Assembly (NCBI RefSeq): GCF_012516375.2
Contig: NZ_CP051204.2
Location: 682,001-746,000 of the forward strand
DNA: 64,000 bases
Origin: Chitinophaga oryzae
GTDB taxonomy: Bacteria; Bacteroidota; Bacteroidia; Chitinophagales; Chitinophagaceae
Reading direction: 5' to 3'
Shown: piece by piece, positions 1-8,548 of the stretch
Numbering within the stretch: position 1 is the first letter of the stretch
Layout of the letters: each line of letters starts with the position of its first letter
Made by a program: the position numbers and the translations under genes
The notes under the pieces: model-generated
Told to the model about the DNA's origin: nothing
Database searches by the model: none
What the model saw: the letters and a program-made list of their open reading frames with translations, nothing else

Positions 1-474
1 TAGTGTTAAATGACCGAAGGAGCCCCCGTGGGCTATTTTATTATTTAGAAATTTGGTTATTGAAGAACCCATGAAATGGTCAAATGTTTAAATAACCGAA
101 TAACCAGATAGTGGTGGCTTCCCATAAGCCGGACAAATTTAATAAATGGGGATTGTGTATGTATGGTGCAACTGTTAAATAGCGTTAAGGCGTTAGATAA
201 GTGGTGAAAAAGCGGGTTAAATGGATATTAAAATGGGCTGACTGCGGGGATAATTGAATAATTGGCTATTTTAGGACGGGCCTGCTGCTGTTTTTCCCGG
301 GAGCGGAAGGGCATACCCGAATGGGTATACGGGAGGGGTGAAAAAGGGGAATATGAGGCTTCCAAAAGGGGGGTATGACAGAAAATCTTTAATTAACAAA
401 GTACAAAATATGGTTACTGTATTGGGTTTGGCGGGATTGCCCTAAGTGGCAGGGGGTTAAAATTCGGGCTATCT
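1..474. other. Intergenic region upstream of acpP, no gene recognised
   Basis: No convincing coding region is visible. A short hairpin (AGCCC at 21-25 pairing with GGGCT at 30-34) is followed by a T/A-rich tract and could end transcription of a gene lying left of the window. Between about 50 and 117 there are words such as TTTGGTTATT and AAATAACCGAATAACC, in inverted orientation, which resemble the palindromic repeat at 4592-4655. A second small hairpin (ATACCC/GGGTAT) lies near 314-329. The rest shows nothing recognisable. Confidence 0.5.
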
Positions 475-504
475 GTTGGCAATTCAATAAAAATTATATT
501 TTTG
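475..504 (+). promoter_or_regulatory. Bacteroidota-type promoter of acpP
   Basis: TTG at 475-477 is followed after exactly 19 nt by TATTTTTG at 497-504, matching the known Bacteroidota -33/-7 consensus (TTG, 19-21 nt, TAnnTTTG). Transcription would start near 511, leaving a leader of roughly 27 nt before the acpP start codon. It probably drives acpP-fabF-rnc together. Confidence 0.7.
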
Positions 505-537
505 CAGTCAAGTTTTAAACCAAAAACACTTAAAATT

Positions 538-774
538 ATGTCAGACATTGCATCAAGAGTTAAAAAGATCATCATTGACAAATTGGGCGTTGACGAAGCC
601 GAGGTAACTCCTGAAGCCTCCTTCACCAACGACTTAGGCGCTGACTCTTTGGATACGGTAGAACTGATTATGGAATTCGAAAAAGAATTCAACATCTCCA
701 TTCCTGACGAACAAGCTGAAACTATTACTACTGTTGGCCAGGCAGTTGCTTACCTGGAAGAACATGTAAAATAA
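538..774 (+). CDS. acpP: Acyl carrier protein
   Basis: A 78-residue acidic protein that carries growing acyl chains in type II fatty-acid synthesis in the cytoplasm. The [18 protein letters not shown] stretch is the canonical phosphopantetheine attachment region, with Ser37 as the attachment residue. The ATG at 538 gives the usual ACP length and the typical start [11 protein letters not shown]; an in-frame extension to 502 would run into the promoter. It sits 23 bp ahead of fabF, the standard arrangement, and is probably co-transcribed with it from the promoter at 475-504. Length and motif are normal and nothing is odd. Confidence 0.97.
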   Translation: MSDIASRVKKIIIDKLGVDEAEVTPEASFTNDLGADSLDTVELIMEFEKEFNISIPDEQAETITTVGQAVAYLEEHVK

Positions 775-797
775 TCCTACTAATCAGAATTGTTTTA

Positions 798-2051
798 ATG
801 CAACCAAGACGAGTTGTCGTTACAGGTTTAGGCGCTCTTACACCGCTCGGCAATTCCGTAGCTGAATTTTGGCACGGATTGGCGAACGGTGTATCCGGCG
901 CGGATTACATCCGTCAATTTGACGCTTCCAAGTTCAAAACCCGTTTTGCTTGTGAACTGAAGAATTTCGACCCTACCAACTACCTGGATAAAAAGGAGGC
1001 CCGTAAGATGGACCCCTTTACACAGACAGCGGTGATATCCGCAGATCAGGCTATACAGGACGCCAATATCAGCAAAGACAAGATCAATCTGGATCGTGCC
1101 GGCGTGATATGGGGTACCGGTGTTGGTGGGATGATCAACTTCAGCCATGAGCTGAAAGAATTTCATACCGGAGACGGGACTCCCCGTTTCAGCCCATTCC
1201 TGATCACCAGGCTTATCCTTGACATTGCTGCTGGTTCTATTTCTATCCGCCACGGCTTCAGGGGGCCTAATTTCTCTGTTGTATCTGCTTGCGCATCCGC
1301 TACCAATGCTATCATTGAAGCTATGTACAGCATCCGTTACGGTAAAACCGACCTCGTGGTTACCGGCGGTTCGGAGAATGTGATCAACGAGCCTTGTGTG
1401 GGCGGTTTCAACGCCATGAAGGCTCTGTCTGAGAGAAACGATGACCCTAAAACGGCTTCCCGGCCTTTCGACCTCGACCGTGACGGTTTTGTGATGGGAG
1501 AAGGTGCAGGCGCGCTGGTACTGGAGTCATTGGACCATGCGTTGGAAAGAGGGGCAAAAATTTATGCAGAGCTGGCCGGCGGAGGCGCTACTGCGGATGC
1601 CCATCATATTACCGCCCCTCATCCGGAAGGACTGGGTGCGATGAACGTGATGCGGCAGGCATTGGCAGATTCCGGTTTACAGGCAACTGATATTGATTAT
1701 ATCAATGTACATGGTACTTCTACCCCACTTGGTGATATCGCGGAAGTAAAGGCTATTCAGAAAGTGTTTGGTGAACATGCTTATGACCTCAACATCAGCT
1801 CCACCAAATCCATGACTGGCCACCTGCTCGGTGCTGCCGGCGCTATTGAATCCATCGCCAGCATCATGTCTATCATCAACGGTATCGTACCTCCTACGAT
1901 TAACCATTTTACCGACGATCCTCAGCTGGACCCGAAATTAAATTTTACCTTTAACACCGCACAACACAGAGAAGTGAGAGCCGCATTATCCAATACCTTC
2001 GGTTTTGGAGGTCATAATGCCTCTGTTATTTTCAAAAAATTTGTTCCTTGA
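798..2051 (+). CDS. fabF: Beta-ketoacyl-ACP synthase II
   Basis: A 417-residue condensing enzyme that elongates acyl-ACP with malonyl-ACP in fatty-acid synthesis. The thiolase-fold catalytic set is complete: Cys165 in VSACASATNAI, His305 in NVHGTSTPLGD, and Lys337/His342 in TKSMTGHLLGAAGA. Length is typical for FabF. It starts 23 bp after acpP and ends 12 bp before rnc, so the three probably form one operon, an order common in Bacteroidota. KAS I (FabB) is a less likely alternative because both length and synteny with acpP favour FabF. Confidence 0.97.
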   Translation: MQPRRVVVTGLGALTPLGNSVAEFWHGLANGVSGADYIRQFDASKFKTRFACELKNFDPTNYLDKKEARKMDPFTQTAVISADQAIQDANISKDKINLDRAGVIWGTGVGGMINFSHELKEFHTGDGTPRFSPFLITRLILDIAAGSISIRHGFRGPNFSVVSACASATNAIIEAMYSIRYGKTDLVVTGGSENVINEPCVGGFNAMKALSERNDDPKTASRPFDLDRDGFVMGEGAGALVLESLDHALERGAKIYAELAGGGATADAHHITAPHPEGLGAMNVMRQALADSGLQATDIDYINVHGTSTPLGDIAEVKAIQKVFGEHAYDLNISSTKSMTGHLLGAAGAIESIASIMSIINGIVPPTINHFTDDPQLDPKLNFTFNTAQHREVRAALSNTFGFGGHNASVIFKKFVP

Positions 2052-2063
2052 TCTTTTGATGGT

Positions 2064-2783
2064 GTGAAATTACTGCCAGGATTTTTATATCGACTCGTAT
2101 CCAAGAAGCGGCACTTGTACAAAGAGCTCACCAGCCTGTTGGGATTCCCGCCAGGTAACTTTGCCCTGTATGAGATAGCCCTTAGCCACCGCTCAAGCAA
2201 AGAGAAGTTCCTCGAAAGCAACGAGCGGCTGGAATACCTTGGCGATGCCATCCTGGGAGCGATCGTGGGCGACTACCTCTTCAAAAAATATCCCTATAAA
2301 ACAGAAGGATATCTTACCGAGATGCGCTCAAAAATCGTGAACCGCCAGCAACTCAATGATATCGCTATCAAAATGGGGCTGCGGAAACTCACCATCTACG
2401 ACAAGTACAACAGCTTCCTGAAGATCAGCCAGATCTTCGGTAACACCCTCGAAGCCCTCGTTGGCGCGGTATACCTCGACCGCGGGTATAATAAAACCCA
2501 ACAGTTTGTCCATAAACGTATCCTCATGCCGTATATCGATATGGACATGCTGGAAAGCGTGGAAATGAACCACAAAAACAAGTTGTACGGCTGGGCCAAT
2601 AAAAACGGCAAAGTCCTCGAGTTTGAACTGCTCGATGAACAAATGGACAACGGCCGGCGCATTTTTACCGTAGGCGCTGTAGTAGACGGTGAACTGATTT
2701 GCACCGGTAAAGCCTTCAATAAAAAAGACGCCAGCCAGATTGCCGCCCAACAGGCTATCCTGCAACTGGGCCTGTCAGACTGA
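2064..2783 (+). CDS. rnc: Ribonuclease III
   Basis: A 239-residue double-stranded-RNA endonuclease that processes rRNA precursors and structured mRNAs. The RNase III signature NERLEYLGDAILG lies at residues 53-65, with the metal-binding/catalytic residues Glu57 and Asp61; a second conserved acidic segment is LEALVGAVYLDRG near residue 130. The C-terminal third (about 170-236) is a double-stranded-RNA-binding domain ending in GKAFNKKDASQIAAQQAI. The chosen start is GTG at 2064: an in-frame TGA at 2049-2051 precludes an upstream start and no in-frame ATG precedes the conserved region. It is 12 bp from fabF and likely co-transcribed. Confidence 0.95.
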   Translation: MKLLPGFLYRLVSKKRHLYKELTSLLGFPPGNFALYEIALSHRSSKEKFLESNERLEYLGDAILGAIVGDYLFKKYPYKTEGYLTEMRSKIVNRQQLNDIAIKMGLRKLTIYDKYNSFLKISQIFGNTLEALVGAVYLDRGYNKTQQFVHKRILMPYIDMDMLESVEMNHKNKLYGWANKNGKVLEFELLDEQMDNGRRIFTVGAVVDGELICTGKAFNKKDASQIAAQQAILQLGLSD

Positions 2784-2797
2784 TATTTCTCCCCCGC

Positions 2798-3400
2798 TTA
2801 TTTTACAGGATGCCGCAGGATGGTCTTCAGCCGCTCCGGCGCTGTTTTCCTGAAATCAGACAGGTAAATTTCATGGTGCCTGCCATTCATCTGCAATCCA
2901 TGCTGGTGCATGAACGCGTCCATCTGTTGCAGTGACGCGGGTTCTTCACTGAACGGCCCGACGTGCATCATCTGTACGGACTTCCCCTCTTCGATTGTTT
3001 TAAGGTCCACATTTCTGAACAGGAGCGACTGCTTCTTTTTCTCAGCGGAGAGCACTGCGGCCGACAGCTGTTGCCGGGTAACGTAGTCGGGCATACGAAT
3101 AGCCAGCTCATACATCCATTCGCTGCGGGGTACCTGTAACGGATCTATGGAGGTGTCTTTCACCCACCAGAAGCCTTCCAGCTTGCTGACGGTGAAATCT
3201 TCGCCGGCATTTTTACATTGGGCTTTGATACCATAGGCCACGGTGTAAAGCGCGCCGGTATTTTCGGCGAAGCTTTCCCCGTTGGGATCGCCCTGGCCGT
3301 TGATGGTCAGGAACAATCCCTTTTCGATAACAGCCAGGTGCGGTTTGGCGGCGGCTGTATAATAGCTTTTAAAAGCTTTGGTGAGGTCCAGTTTAGTCAT
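2798..3400 (-). CDS. GyrI-like small-molecule-binding domain protein
   Basis: A protein of about 200 residues resembling stand-alone GyrI-like/effector-binding proteins of Bacteroidota: KPHLAVIEKGLFLTINGQGDPNGESF near the N-terminus, the central KLEGFWWVKD segment, and MMHVGPFSEEPASLQQM near the C-terminus are characteristic of this fold. These proteins bind small hydrophobic ligands; some hydrolyse cyclopropanoids, but no specific activity can be read here. I start it at the ATG at 3400 (MTKLDLTKAFKSYY) because homologues begin about there; an in-frame ATG at 3481 would add 27 residues of unclear value. It lies downstream of the DJ-1/GyrI fusion and the WYL regulator on the same strand. Confidence 0.8.
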   Translation of the reverse strand: MTKLDLTKAFKSYYTAAAKPHLAVIEKGLFLTINGQGDPNGESFAENTGALYTVAYGIKAQCKNAGEDFTVSKLEGFWWVKDTSIDPLQVPRSEWMYELAIRMPDYVTRQQLSAAVLSAEKKKQSLLFRNVDLKTIEEGKSVQMMHVGPFSEEPASLQQMDAFMHQHGLQMNGRHHEIYLSDFRKTAPERLKTILRHPVK

Positions 3401-3485
3401 ATCCGTTAGGTTGAGTGTATAATCAAGTTTAAATCCTGTCAGTAATAACAGTGCCCAGCCAAGGGCATTCCTGTATTTCATGTTA

Positions 3486-4535
3486 TCATGGTTTTATAAC
3501 ACCGATCTGGACGTTGGTGATATTCTGATCGGGCTGATTGAAGTCATATTGGAAATATTGCTCCCGGTTATAACCACTCATTTGAATACCCAGTACCTGC
3601 ATGGCGCCTATCAGTTTACCGTAGGTGTCGCCCAGTTTATCCCATGCGCCTTCATGTGTAGCACTGATACAATCGAAGGCTGGCAGTGTTTCACATTTGT
3701 AGGGCGCCGGTACGGGGGCGGGGGCCGTCACCGGCAGGCCGATGTCCAGGCGGAAGATGGTGTCGGGATTGCCGTCAAACTGATGATAGTGCCATTGTAC
3801 CGGGCCGGACACTTCCAGTCCTGCGCCGACGGCCTGCCGGTACATTTCCAGCGTGGCCGTCCGCACCAGCGGCAGCATGCCGGCCATATTTACTTCATAG
3901 CTGCGGTAAAAGAAAGGGAGCGGCGGCACATGGCTGAATTTCAGGGTAGCGCCGGCGGTATCGAAGAAGCCGAACCAGAAAGCCAGCTCTTTTTTGTCGA
4001 GCAGCCCGAGGGCGGTATAGATCTCTTTGGTGAAAGGCACCATGGCGGTACCGGCGGCGGTGATCAGGTTTCCACCTGTGACGGCGGGCTGATTAATGTA
4101 ATGGGCGGCGCCTTTATAGGCGGGGGCCATCATTTGCAATACCTGTGCATCGTTGCCGGTGTGGGGCACCTGGTCCAGCAGCCCGTGGTTACCGAGGAAA
4201 GCGGTAGCGTCGCAGATAGCGGCCAGCAACTGTCCGCTGTCCAGCTGTTTCCGGAGCAGGGGCAGCAGGGCCTCGTGTTCGCTGCTGCTGGCGATGGTAG
4301 TGCCTCCGGGGATGATCAGCAGGTCAATGTCAGCTGCTATGGCTTGCTCCAGGCTTTGCTGCGGCTGTACGCTTACATTACCGCCGGAGGTAACCGGCCG
4401 GCCGTCCAGTGAAAACGGCACCACGCGGATGTCGGTAAAGTTGTTCAGTCCGAAGATGGCCAGTGCCGGTTCCCAGTCGGAGTAGCCGTTATACACATAT
4501 ACATAGCAGTTGCATTGCGCTTTCATATTGTTCAT
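3486..4535 (-). CDS. DJ-1/PfpI domain fused to GyrI-like domain
   Basis: A two-domain protein of about 350 residues. Residues 1 to about 190 form a DJ-1/PfpI (class I glutamine amidotransferase-like) domain with LLIIPGGTT and the nucleophile-elbow motif LLAAICDAT, whose Cys is the expected reactive residue. From about 200 onward, KFSHVPPLPFFYRSYEVNMAG followed by GLEVSGPVQWHYHQF, a GyrI-like/effector-binding domain runs to the C-terminus. The fusion suggests a ligand sensor coupled to a DJ-1-type redox or amidotransferase fold; the substrate is unknown. Two nearby start codons (4535 and 4526) are equally plausible. Its neighbours are a second GyrI-like protein (85 bp downstream) and a WYL regulator (upstream), possibly one ligand-response unit. 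Confidence 0.8.
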   Translation of the reverse strand: MNNMKAQCNCYVYVYNGYSDWEPALAIFGLNNFTDIRVVPFSLDGRPVTSGGNVSVQPQQSLEQAIAADIDLLIIPGGTTIASSSEHEALLPLLRKQLDSGQLLAAICDATAFLGNHGLLDQVPHTGNDAQVLQMMAPAYKGAAHYINQPAVTGGNLITAAGTAMVPFTKEIYTALGLLDKKELAFWFGFFDTAGATLKFSHVPPLPFFYRSYEVNMAGMLPLVRTATLEMYRQAVGAGLEVSGPVQWHYHQFDGNPDTIFRLDIGLPVTAPAPVPAPYKCETLPAFDCISATHEGAWDKLGDTYGKLIGAMQVLGIQMSGYNREQYFQYDFNQPDQNITNVQIGVIKP

Positions 4536-4591
4536 TTTAATTACAATACAAAGCAAAGCACGGGGTGTGACAACCCTATGTCAGGAGAAAC

Positions 4592-4655
4592 TAATTTATT
4601 TGGTTATTTGGTCATTTTATTATTTAAATAGCCAAATAACCCAATAACCAAATAA
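4592..4655. repeat. Palindromic repeat of TTATTTGG / CCAAATAA words flush with a stop codon
   Basis: The left arm reads TTATTTGGTTATTTGG and the right arm CCAAATAACCCAATAACC plus another CCAAATAA-type word, imperfectly complementary around an A/T-rich centre. Read on the minus strand the repeat begins at the base immediately after the TAG stop codon (4656-4658) of the WYL regulator. There is no T-run of the kind a classical terminator has. Related words occur at about 50-117. See the finding on stop-codon-abutting palindromes. Confidence 0.75.
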
Positions 4656-5618
4656 CTAAATGAGATAATGGTCTTTGAGTTCGGTGACCAGCTCCCGCAT
4701 GGTGTCTTTGAGCGCCTGTGGCTCCAGTACGGTTACGCCATTGCCATACATGATGAGGTAACGGCCGAGGTAATGCACGCCGGACGTCAGGAAAGTCAGT
4801 TCCACCTGTTCATCCCTGGTTACTTCATCCATCAGGCCGAAGTAATAGAGCTGATTGCGCATATAGCGGCGGAGGTCTTTATTGATTAATATCTTCACCA
4901 GCAGCGTTTTCTCCGGGGCTGAGCTGCGGCGCTGCTCCAGGTATTCCTGCAGGGATATACGTTTATCTTTTTTATAATAGGTAGATGTCAGGCTGAGTTT
5001 ACGGATACGGTCTACCCGGAAGTCGCGGTAGCCCTGCCGGAGGCGGCACCAGGCGATCAGGTGCCAGTTGCTGCCATCATGGAAGATGCCGATGGGCTCT
5101 GCTTCCCGCCGGGTGGCTACTTCTTCCTGGAATGAAAAGTACTCCATGTTGACTACCTGTTGGTGCCCTAATGCATGCTGCAGCTCAGACAGGAACCGGT
5201 TAGGGAAATTATTCTCTTCCACCGGCCCATAGCTCCGCTGTACTACGATGTTTTCATCAAGGGACTCAAGGAAATCTTTTTCAGATCCGCGGAGCACCGA
5301 CCTGATTTTTTCCATGGCGAAGCCGAACTGCTTCCTGCTGGAGTGGTCGCTGAACTGCTCCATGAGCTTACCTCCTGTCAACAGTGCCCCTGCCTCCTCC
5401 TTGGAGAACATAACGGGTGGCAGGTGATAGCCGTCCACAATATAATAGCCGGTGCCTGCTTCGGCCCCAATAGGCACGCCGGCTTCCTGTAAGGCTTTAA
5501 CATCGCGGTATACGGTACGCAGACTGATGTTGAACCGCTCGGATATTTCGGCGGCTTTTACTATTTTTTTGCCCTGTAACTGGATCAGGATGGCAGTTAG
5601 CCTGTCGATACGGTTCAT
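4656..5618 (-). CDS. YafY-type transcriptional regulator (HTH plus WYL domain)
   Basis: A 320-residue regulator. Residues 1-55 are a winged-helix HTH of the DeoR/HTH_11 type (KAAEISERFNISLRTVYRDVKAL). A middle linker follows, then a WYL domain around residues 150-220 (VVNMEYFSFQ..., EPIGIFHDGSNWHLIAWCRLR, YRDFRVDRIRKL), the ligand-sensing module of this family, and a C-terminal extension. It likely controls the two GyrI-like genes downstream on the same strand, an arrangement in which WYL/YafY regulators are often found; that is inference. The stop codon directly abuts the palindrome at 4592-4655. Confidence 0.88.
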   Translation of the reverse strand: MNRIDRLTAILIQLQGKKIVKAAEISERFNISLRTVYRDVKALQEAGVPIGAEAGTGYYIVDGYHLPPVMFSKEEAGALLTGGKLMEQFSDHSSRKQFGFAMEKIRSVLRGSEKDFLESLDENIVVQRSYGPVEENNFPNRFLSELQHALGHQQVVNMEYFSFQEEVATRREAEPIGIFHDGSNWHLIAWCRLRQGYRDFRVDRIRKLSLTSTYYKKDKRISLQEYLEQRRSSAPEKTLLVKILINKDLRRYMRNQLYYFGLMDEVTRDEQVELTFLTSGVHYLGRYLIMYGNGVTVLEPQALKDTMRELVTELKDHYLI

Positions 5619-5827
5619 GAAATTGCCAGGTTGAGACCTCTAATTTCGGTCGCTGAAAATTATTTTTTATTTTTTTTTGTGCTGCATTAAACTTTGGGGT
5701 GATTAAACTGTCTTTAATACGGAACAAATCTTCGGAAAATAGTTAAGTGGTTGATTTTTAGTGTTGTATGAATTTCCGGAGATTCACAAACACGATGCTA
5801 CAGTACAGAATATAGGTTAAATGGTAA

Positions 5828-5863
5828 GCCCCTGCAATTTCTTGCGGGGGCCTATTTTTTTTA
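5828..5863 (+). terminator. Rho-independent terminator, plus strand
   Basis: GCCCCTGCAA (5828-5837) pairs with TTGCGGGGGC (5842-5851), a 10-bp stem with one G-T pair and a 4-nt loop, followed by CTATTTTTTTTAA. The T-tract lies only on the plus-strand side, so it serves a rightward transcript, although no rightward gene is visible upstream. Confidence 0.75.
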
Positions 5864-5958
5864 AAAACCGCCGGGATGACGATGATTATGACTGATTTTC
5901 CTGACAGGCGGAGACAAAAGCGAAGAGATAAATAAATAATATTTGATATAAGATAACA

Positions 5959-6000
5959 GAAGCCCCCGCTGGACTATCAGCGGGGGCTTCCTTTTTATTT
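5959..6000 (+). terminator. Rho-independent terminator downstream of cydB, T-tract on plus strand
   Basis: A perfect 13-bp stem, GAAGCCCCCGCTG (5959-5971) with CAGCGGGGGCTTC (5978-5990), is followed by CTTTTTATTT on the plus strand. On the minus strand the flanking sequence is only weakly T-rich. It may end cydAB transcripts as a bare hairpin, but its polarity points to a plus-strand transcript. Confidence 0.75.
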
Positions 6001-6025
6001 AGCCCTAACGGATGTTCGCGGGGTA

Positions 6026-7060
6026 TTAATAACTCATATCCGTCAGTTTCACCTTGCCACGGAAAGTCCAGAAAACAAAAGTACTGTAGGCGATTACCAG
6101 CGGCGTTCCAACCGCCGCTATCAGCAACATGATCCTTAACGATTTATTGGAGGAGGCTGCCTGGTAAATACTGATGCTGTAAGCCGGGTCTGTGGTAGAC
6201 AGGACAATATTGGGATATAATCCCACGGCAAACAGGATCAGCAGGCAGGAGGTGATAATACAGGAATAGAAGAATGCGGTAAAGTACTTCCGGGCGTCGA
6301 TGTTCCGTTTGATGTTCAGCAAAATAAACACGGCCACCATCGGCAGCAGAAACAGCTGCGGATGATTTTTAAACTGATGGGTCATGTGCGGAATGTATAT
6401 CAGTGTAGCCATCGACGTTAGAATAAAGCACAGGATGAAGAATTTACTGCAATTGTTTACCATCACGGTCAGCTTGGCGTAGAGACGGTTTTCGGTCTTC
6501 ATCACCAGGTAGATAGCGCCGTGGAGCATAAACAGTGACAGGGTGGTGAAAGCGATCAGGATTGCATAAGGATTGAAGAATGTCCACAGGTTACCGGTAA
6601 ACTCATGTTCCTTATTGATGGGCAGCCCGTGGATAAGATTGCCCAGCACCAGTCCCAGCAGCAGTGTAATGGCAGTGCTGGACACGGTATAGGAGATGTC
6701 CCACATCTTACGCCACCACGGCCACGGCTCTTTACTGCGGAACTCTATGGAGATGGCCCTGAAAATGAGCGCCACCAGGAACAGCATGAAGGGGATATAG
6801 AAAGTGGAGAATATGACGCCGTATACCAGCGGAAAGCCTGCAAACAGCGCGCCGCCGGCGATCACCAGCCATACTTCGTTACCGTCCCATACAGGGCCGA
6901 TAGCGTTGAGCGCCAGCCGCCGGCTTTCTTCCTTATTAAAAAACAGGTGTAGTGAGCCGGCGCCGAGATCAAAACCATCGAGCACGCCGTAACCCGTGAT
7001 CAGTCCGCCGATCACTAAAAACCACCAGGTGGGAAGGTCCAGTCCGAGAATTGTTTCCAT
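6026..7060 (-). CDS. cydB: Cytochrome bd ubiquinol/menaquinol oxidase subunit II
   Basis: A 344-residue integral membrane protein with about eight to nine hydrophobic helices. The family signature is clear at the N-terminus (WWFLVIGGLITGYGVLDGFD, then GAGSLHLF and NAIGPVWDGNEVWLV). Together with CydA it forms the high-affinity cytochrome bd terminal oxidase of the inner membrane, reducing O2 with quinol electrons without pumping protons, typically important under low oxygen or stress. It follows cydA by 11 bp in one operon. Length is normal and no CydX-like small ORF was identified after it. Confidence 0.95.
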   Translation of the reverse strand: METILGLDLPTWWFLVIGGLITGYGVLDGFDLGAGSLHLFFNKEESRRLALNAIGPVWDGNEVWLVIAGGALFAGFPLVYGVIFSTFYIPFMLFLVALIFRAISIEFRSKEPWPWWRKMWDISYTVSSTAITLLLGLVLGNLIHGLPINKEHEFTGNLWTFFNPYAILIAFTTLSLFMLHGAIYLVMKTENRLYAKLTVMVNNCSKFFILCFILTSMATLIYIPHMTHQFKNHPQLFLLPMVAVFILLNIKRNIDARKYFTAFFYSCIITSCLLILFAVGLYPNIVLSTTDPAYSISIYQAASSNKSLRIMLLIAAVGTPLVIAYSTFVFWTFRGKVKLTDMSY

Positions 7061-7071
7061 GCAACTGTATT

Positions 7072-8460
7072 TTAAGAAGGAAGATTTGCCAGGTTATTAG
7101 GATAGTACTGATCGTGATCGTCGTCGTCCTTGCTGCCTGCTACGTCCGGTCCATGCTGAATTTTTCGGTTCAGCAGGTACAGGAACAATGCAAAGAGCAA
7201 CATGTATACCAGCGTAAATAATATCAGCGAAAACATCACCTGGTCTGCCGTTACTTTTTTAGAGAGGGCGTCAGACGTGCGCAGTAGTTTATATACCACC
7301 CAGGGCTGCCGGCCTACCTCCGCGGCATACCAGCCCACCTGGTTGGCGATCTGCGGCAGCAATACCGCCCATGCAAATATGATCATCAGCCATCGTTGCT
7401 GAAACAGTTTCTTTCTCCATAGTAATATCAAAGCCAGCAGGGTGAGGCCAATCAACGCCATGCCGATGGAGATCATGATATGGTATGTCTGGAAGACGAA
7501 GTTGACCGCACCTGGCCTGTCCTGCGGCGGCGTGGCGCGCAGGCCTTCCACCGGCGCGTTGAAGCTGCCATGCGTAAGGAAAGAAAGGCCTCCCGGAATT
7601 TTAATGCCGGTGGTCTTCTGCTCTTTGTTATTGACCCAGCCGATGAGGTACATATCTGCCACCGCCAGGCTATCATAATGGCCTTCCATGGCGGCCAGCT
7701 TGGCCGGCTGGTATTTGCTGACATAATGCGCGGAACGGTGTCCTGTGAAGAGCTGTGCCAGCGCGGCAATTACAGCGACGGACAGGCCGACTTTAAACAT
7801 GGCCCGCGCATGTTCCACAAAACGTTTTTTCAGGATGTACCACGCTCCAACGCTCATCACGAGGAAAGCTCCTGCGAGGAAAGCGCCGATGATCACGTGG
7901 GCATAACGGTCCATGCTGGAAGGGTTGTTGACCATCTCCCAAAAGTCAGTCACCACGGCCCTTGCCCCCAGATCATGCCCTTCTATGCGGTAGCCCGCCG
8001 GTGTTTGCTGCCAGGAGTTGGCAATTACGATCCATAAGGCCGACAGGGCGGAGCCAACGGCTACCATGATGGTGGAGAAATAATGCACAGCTTTGTGTAC
8101 ACGGTCCCATCCAAACAGCAGCACCCCCAGGAACGCGGATTCCATGGCAAACGCGAAGATCCCTTCCGCCGCCAGCGCACTTCCGAAGATGTCGCCCACG
8201 TAGTGCGAATAGGTGGCCCAGTTGGTACCAAATTCAAATTCCATCACAATTCCGGTAGCGACGCCTATGCCAAATATCAGCGCGAAGATCTTGATCCAGA
8301 ACTTCGTGATTTCTTTGTACAACAGTTTTCCTGTTTTCAGGTATAACCCTTCCATGATCACCAAACACAATCCCAGCCCGATACTCAGCGGGGGATAGAT
8401 ATAGTGGAATGCAATGGTAAAGGCAAACTGTATCCTGGATAATATTTCAACGGAAGGCAT
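7072..8460 (-). CDS. cydA: Cytochrome bd oxidase subunit I
   Basis: A 462-residue multi-spanning membrane protein carrying the haems b558, b595 and d. The conserved N-terminal His lies in RIQFAFTIAFHYIYPPLSIG, the motifs EFGTNW and AMESAFLGVLLFGW are typical, and the C-terminal GRQPWVVYKLLRTSDA segment with an upstream GWYAAEVG is diagnostic. The periplasmic Q-loop is of the short type judging by length. The C-terminus ends in an acidic tail (SKDDDDHDQYY). A promoter matching the Bacteroidota consensus lies just upstream (8479-8507). It is co-transcribed with cydB. Confidence 0.96.
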   Translation of the reverse strand: MPSVEILSRIQFAFTIAFHYIYPPLSIGLGLCLVIMEGLYLKTGKLLYKEITKFWIKIFALIFGIGVATGIVMEFEFGTNWATYSHYVGDIFGSALAAEGIFAFAMESAFLGVLLFGWDRVHKAVHYFSTIMVAVGSALSALWIVIANSWQQTPAGYRIEGHDLGARAVVTDFWEMVNNPSSMDRYAHVIIGAFLAGAFLVMSVGAWYILKKRFVEHARAMFKVGLSVAVIAALAQLFTGHRSAHYVSKYQPAKLAAMEGHYDSLAVADMYLIGWVNNKEQKTTGIKIPGGLSFLTHGSFNAPVEGLRATPPQDRPGAVNFVFQTYHIMISIGMALIGLTLLALILLWRKKLFQQRWLMIIFAWAVLLPQIANQVGWYAAEVGRQPWVVYKLLRTSDALSKKVTADQVMFSLILFTLVYMLLFALFLYLLNRKIQHGPDVAGSKDDDDHDQYYPNNLANLPS

Positions 8461-8478
8461 AATTATCGGTTATGGTCA

Positions 8479-8507
8479 CAAAGTTAGGAGCTGCTTCAAT
8501 CTGCCAA
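8479..8507 (-). promoter_or_regulatory. Promoter of cydAB
   Basis: On the minus strand TTG (8507-8505) is followed after 18 nt by TAACTTTG (8486-8479), a full match to the TAnnTTTG -7 box. The box ends 18 bp upstream of the cydA start codon at 8460, leaving a short leader. Confidence 0.65.
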
Positions 8508-8548
8508 GCTGATGTTTATCATGTATGTATAAATATATAATATTTTAT

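Larger units (their letters stand above)
5619..6025. other. Non-coding gap with two plus-strand terminators, possible small RNA
   Basis: This 407 bp gap separates two minus-strand genes (the WYL regulator, which starts at 5618, and cydB, which ends at 6026). It holds no convincing ORF, yet contains two strong hairpins at 5828-5851 and 5959-5990, each followed by a T-run on the plus strand. As no plus-strand gene precedes them, a short plus-strand transcript of roughly 150-220 nt is the simplest explanation. No promoter with good consensus was identified; AAACTTTG at 5689-5696 is a weak candidate. Confidence 0.4.
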
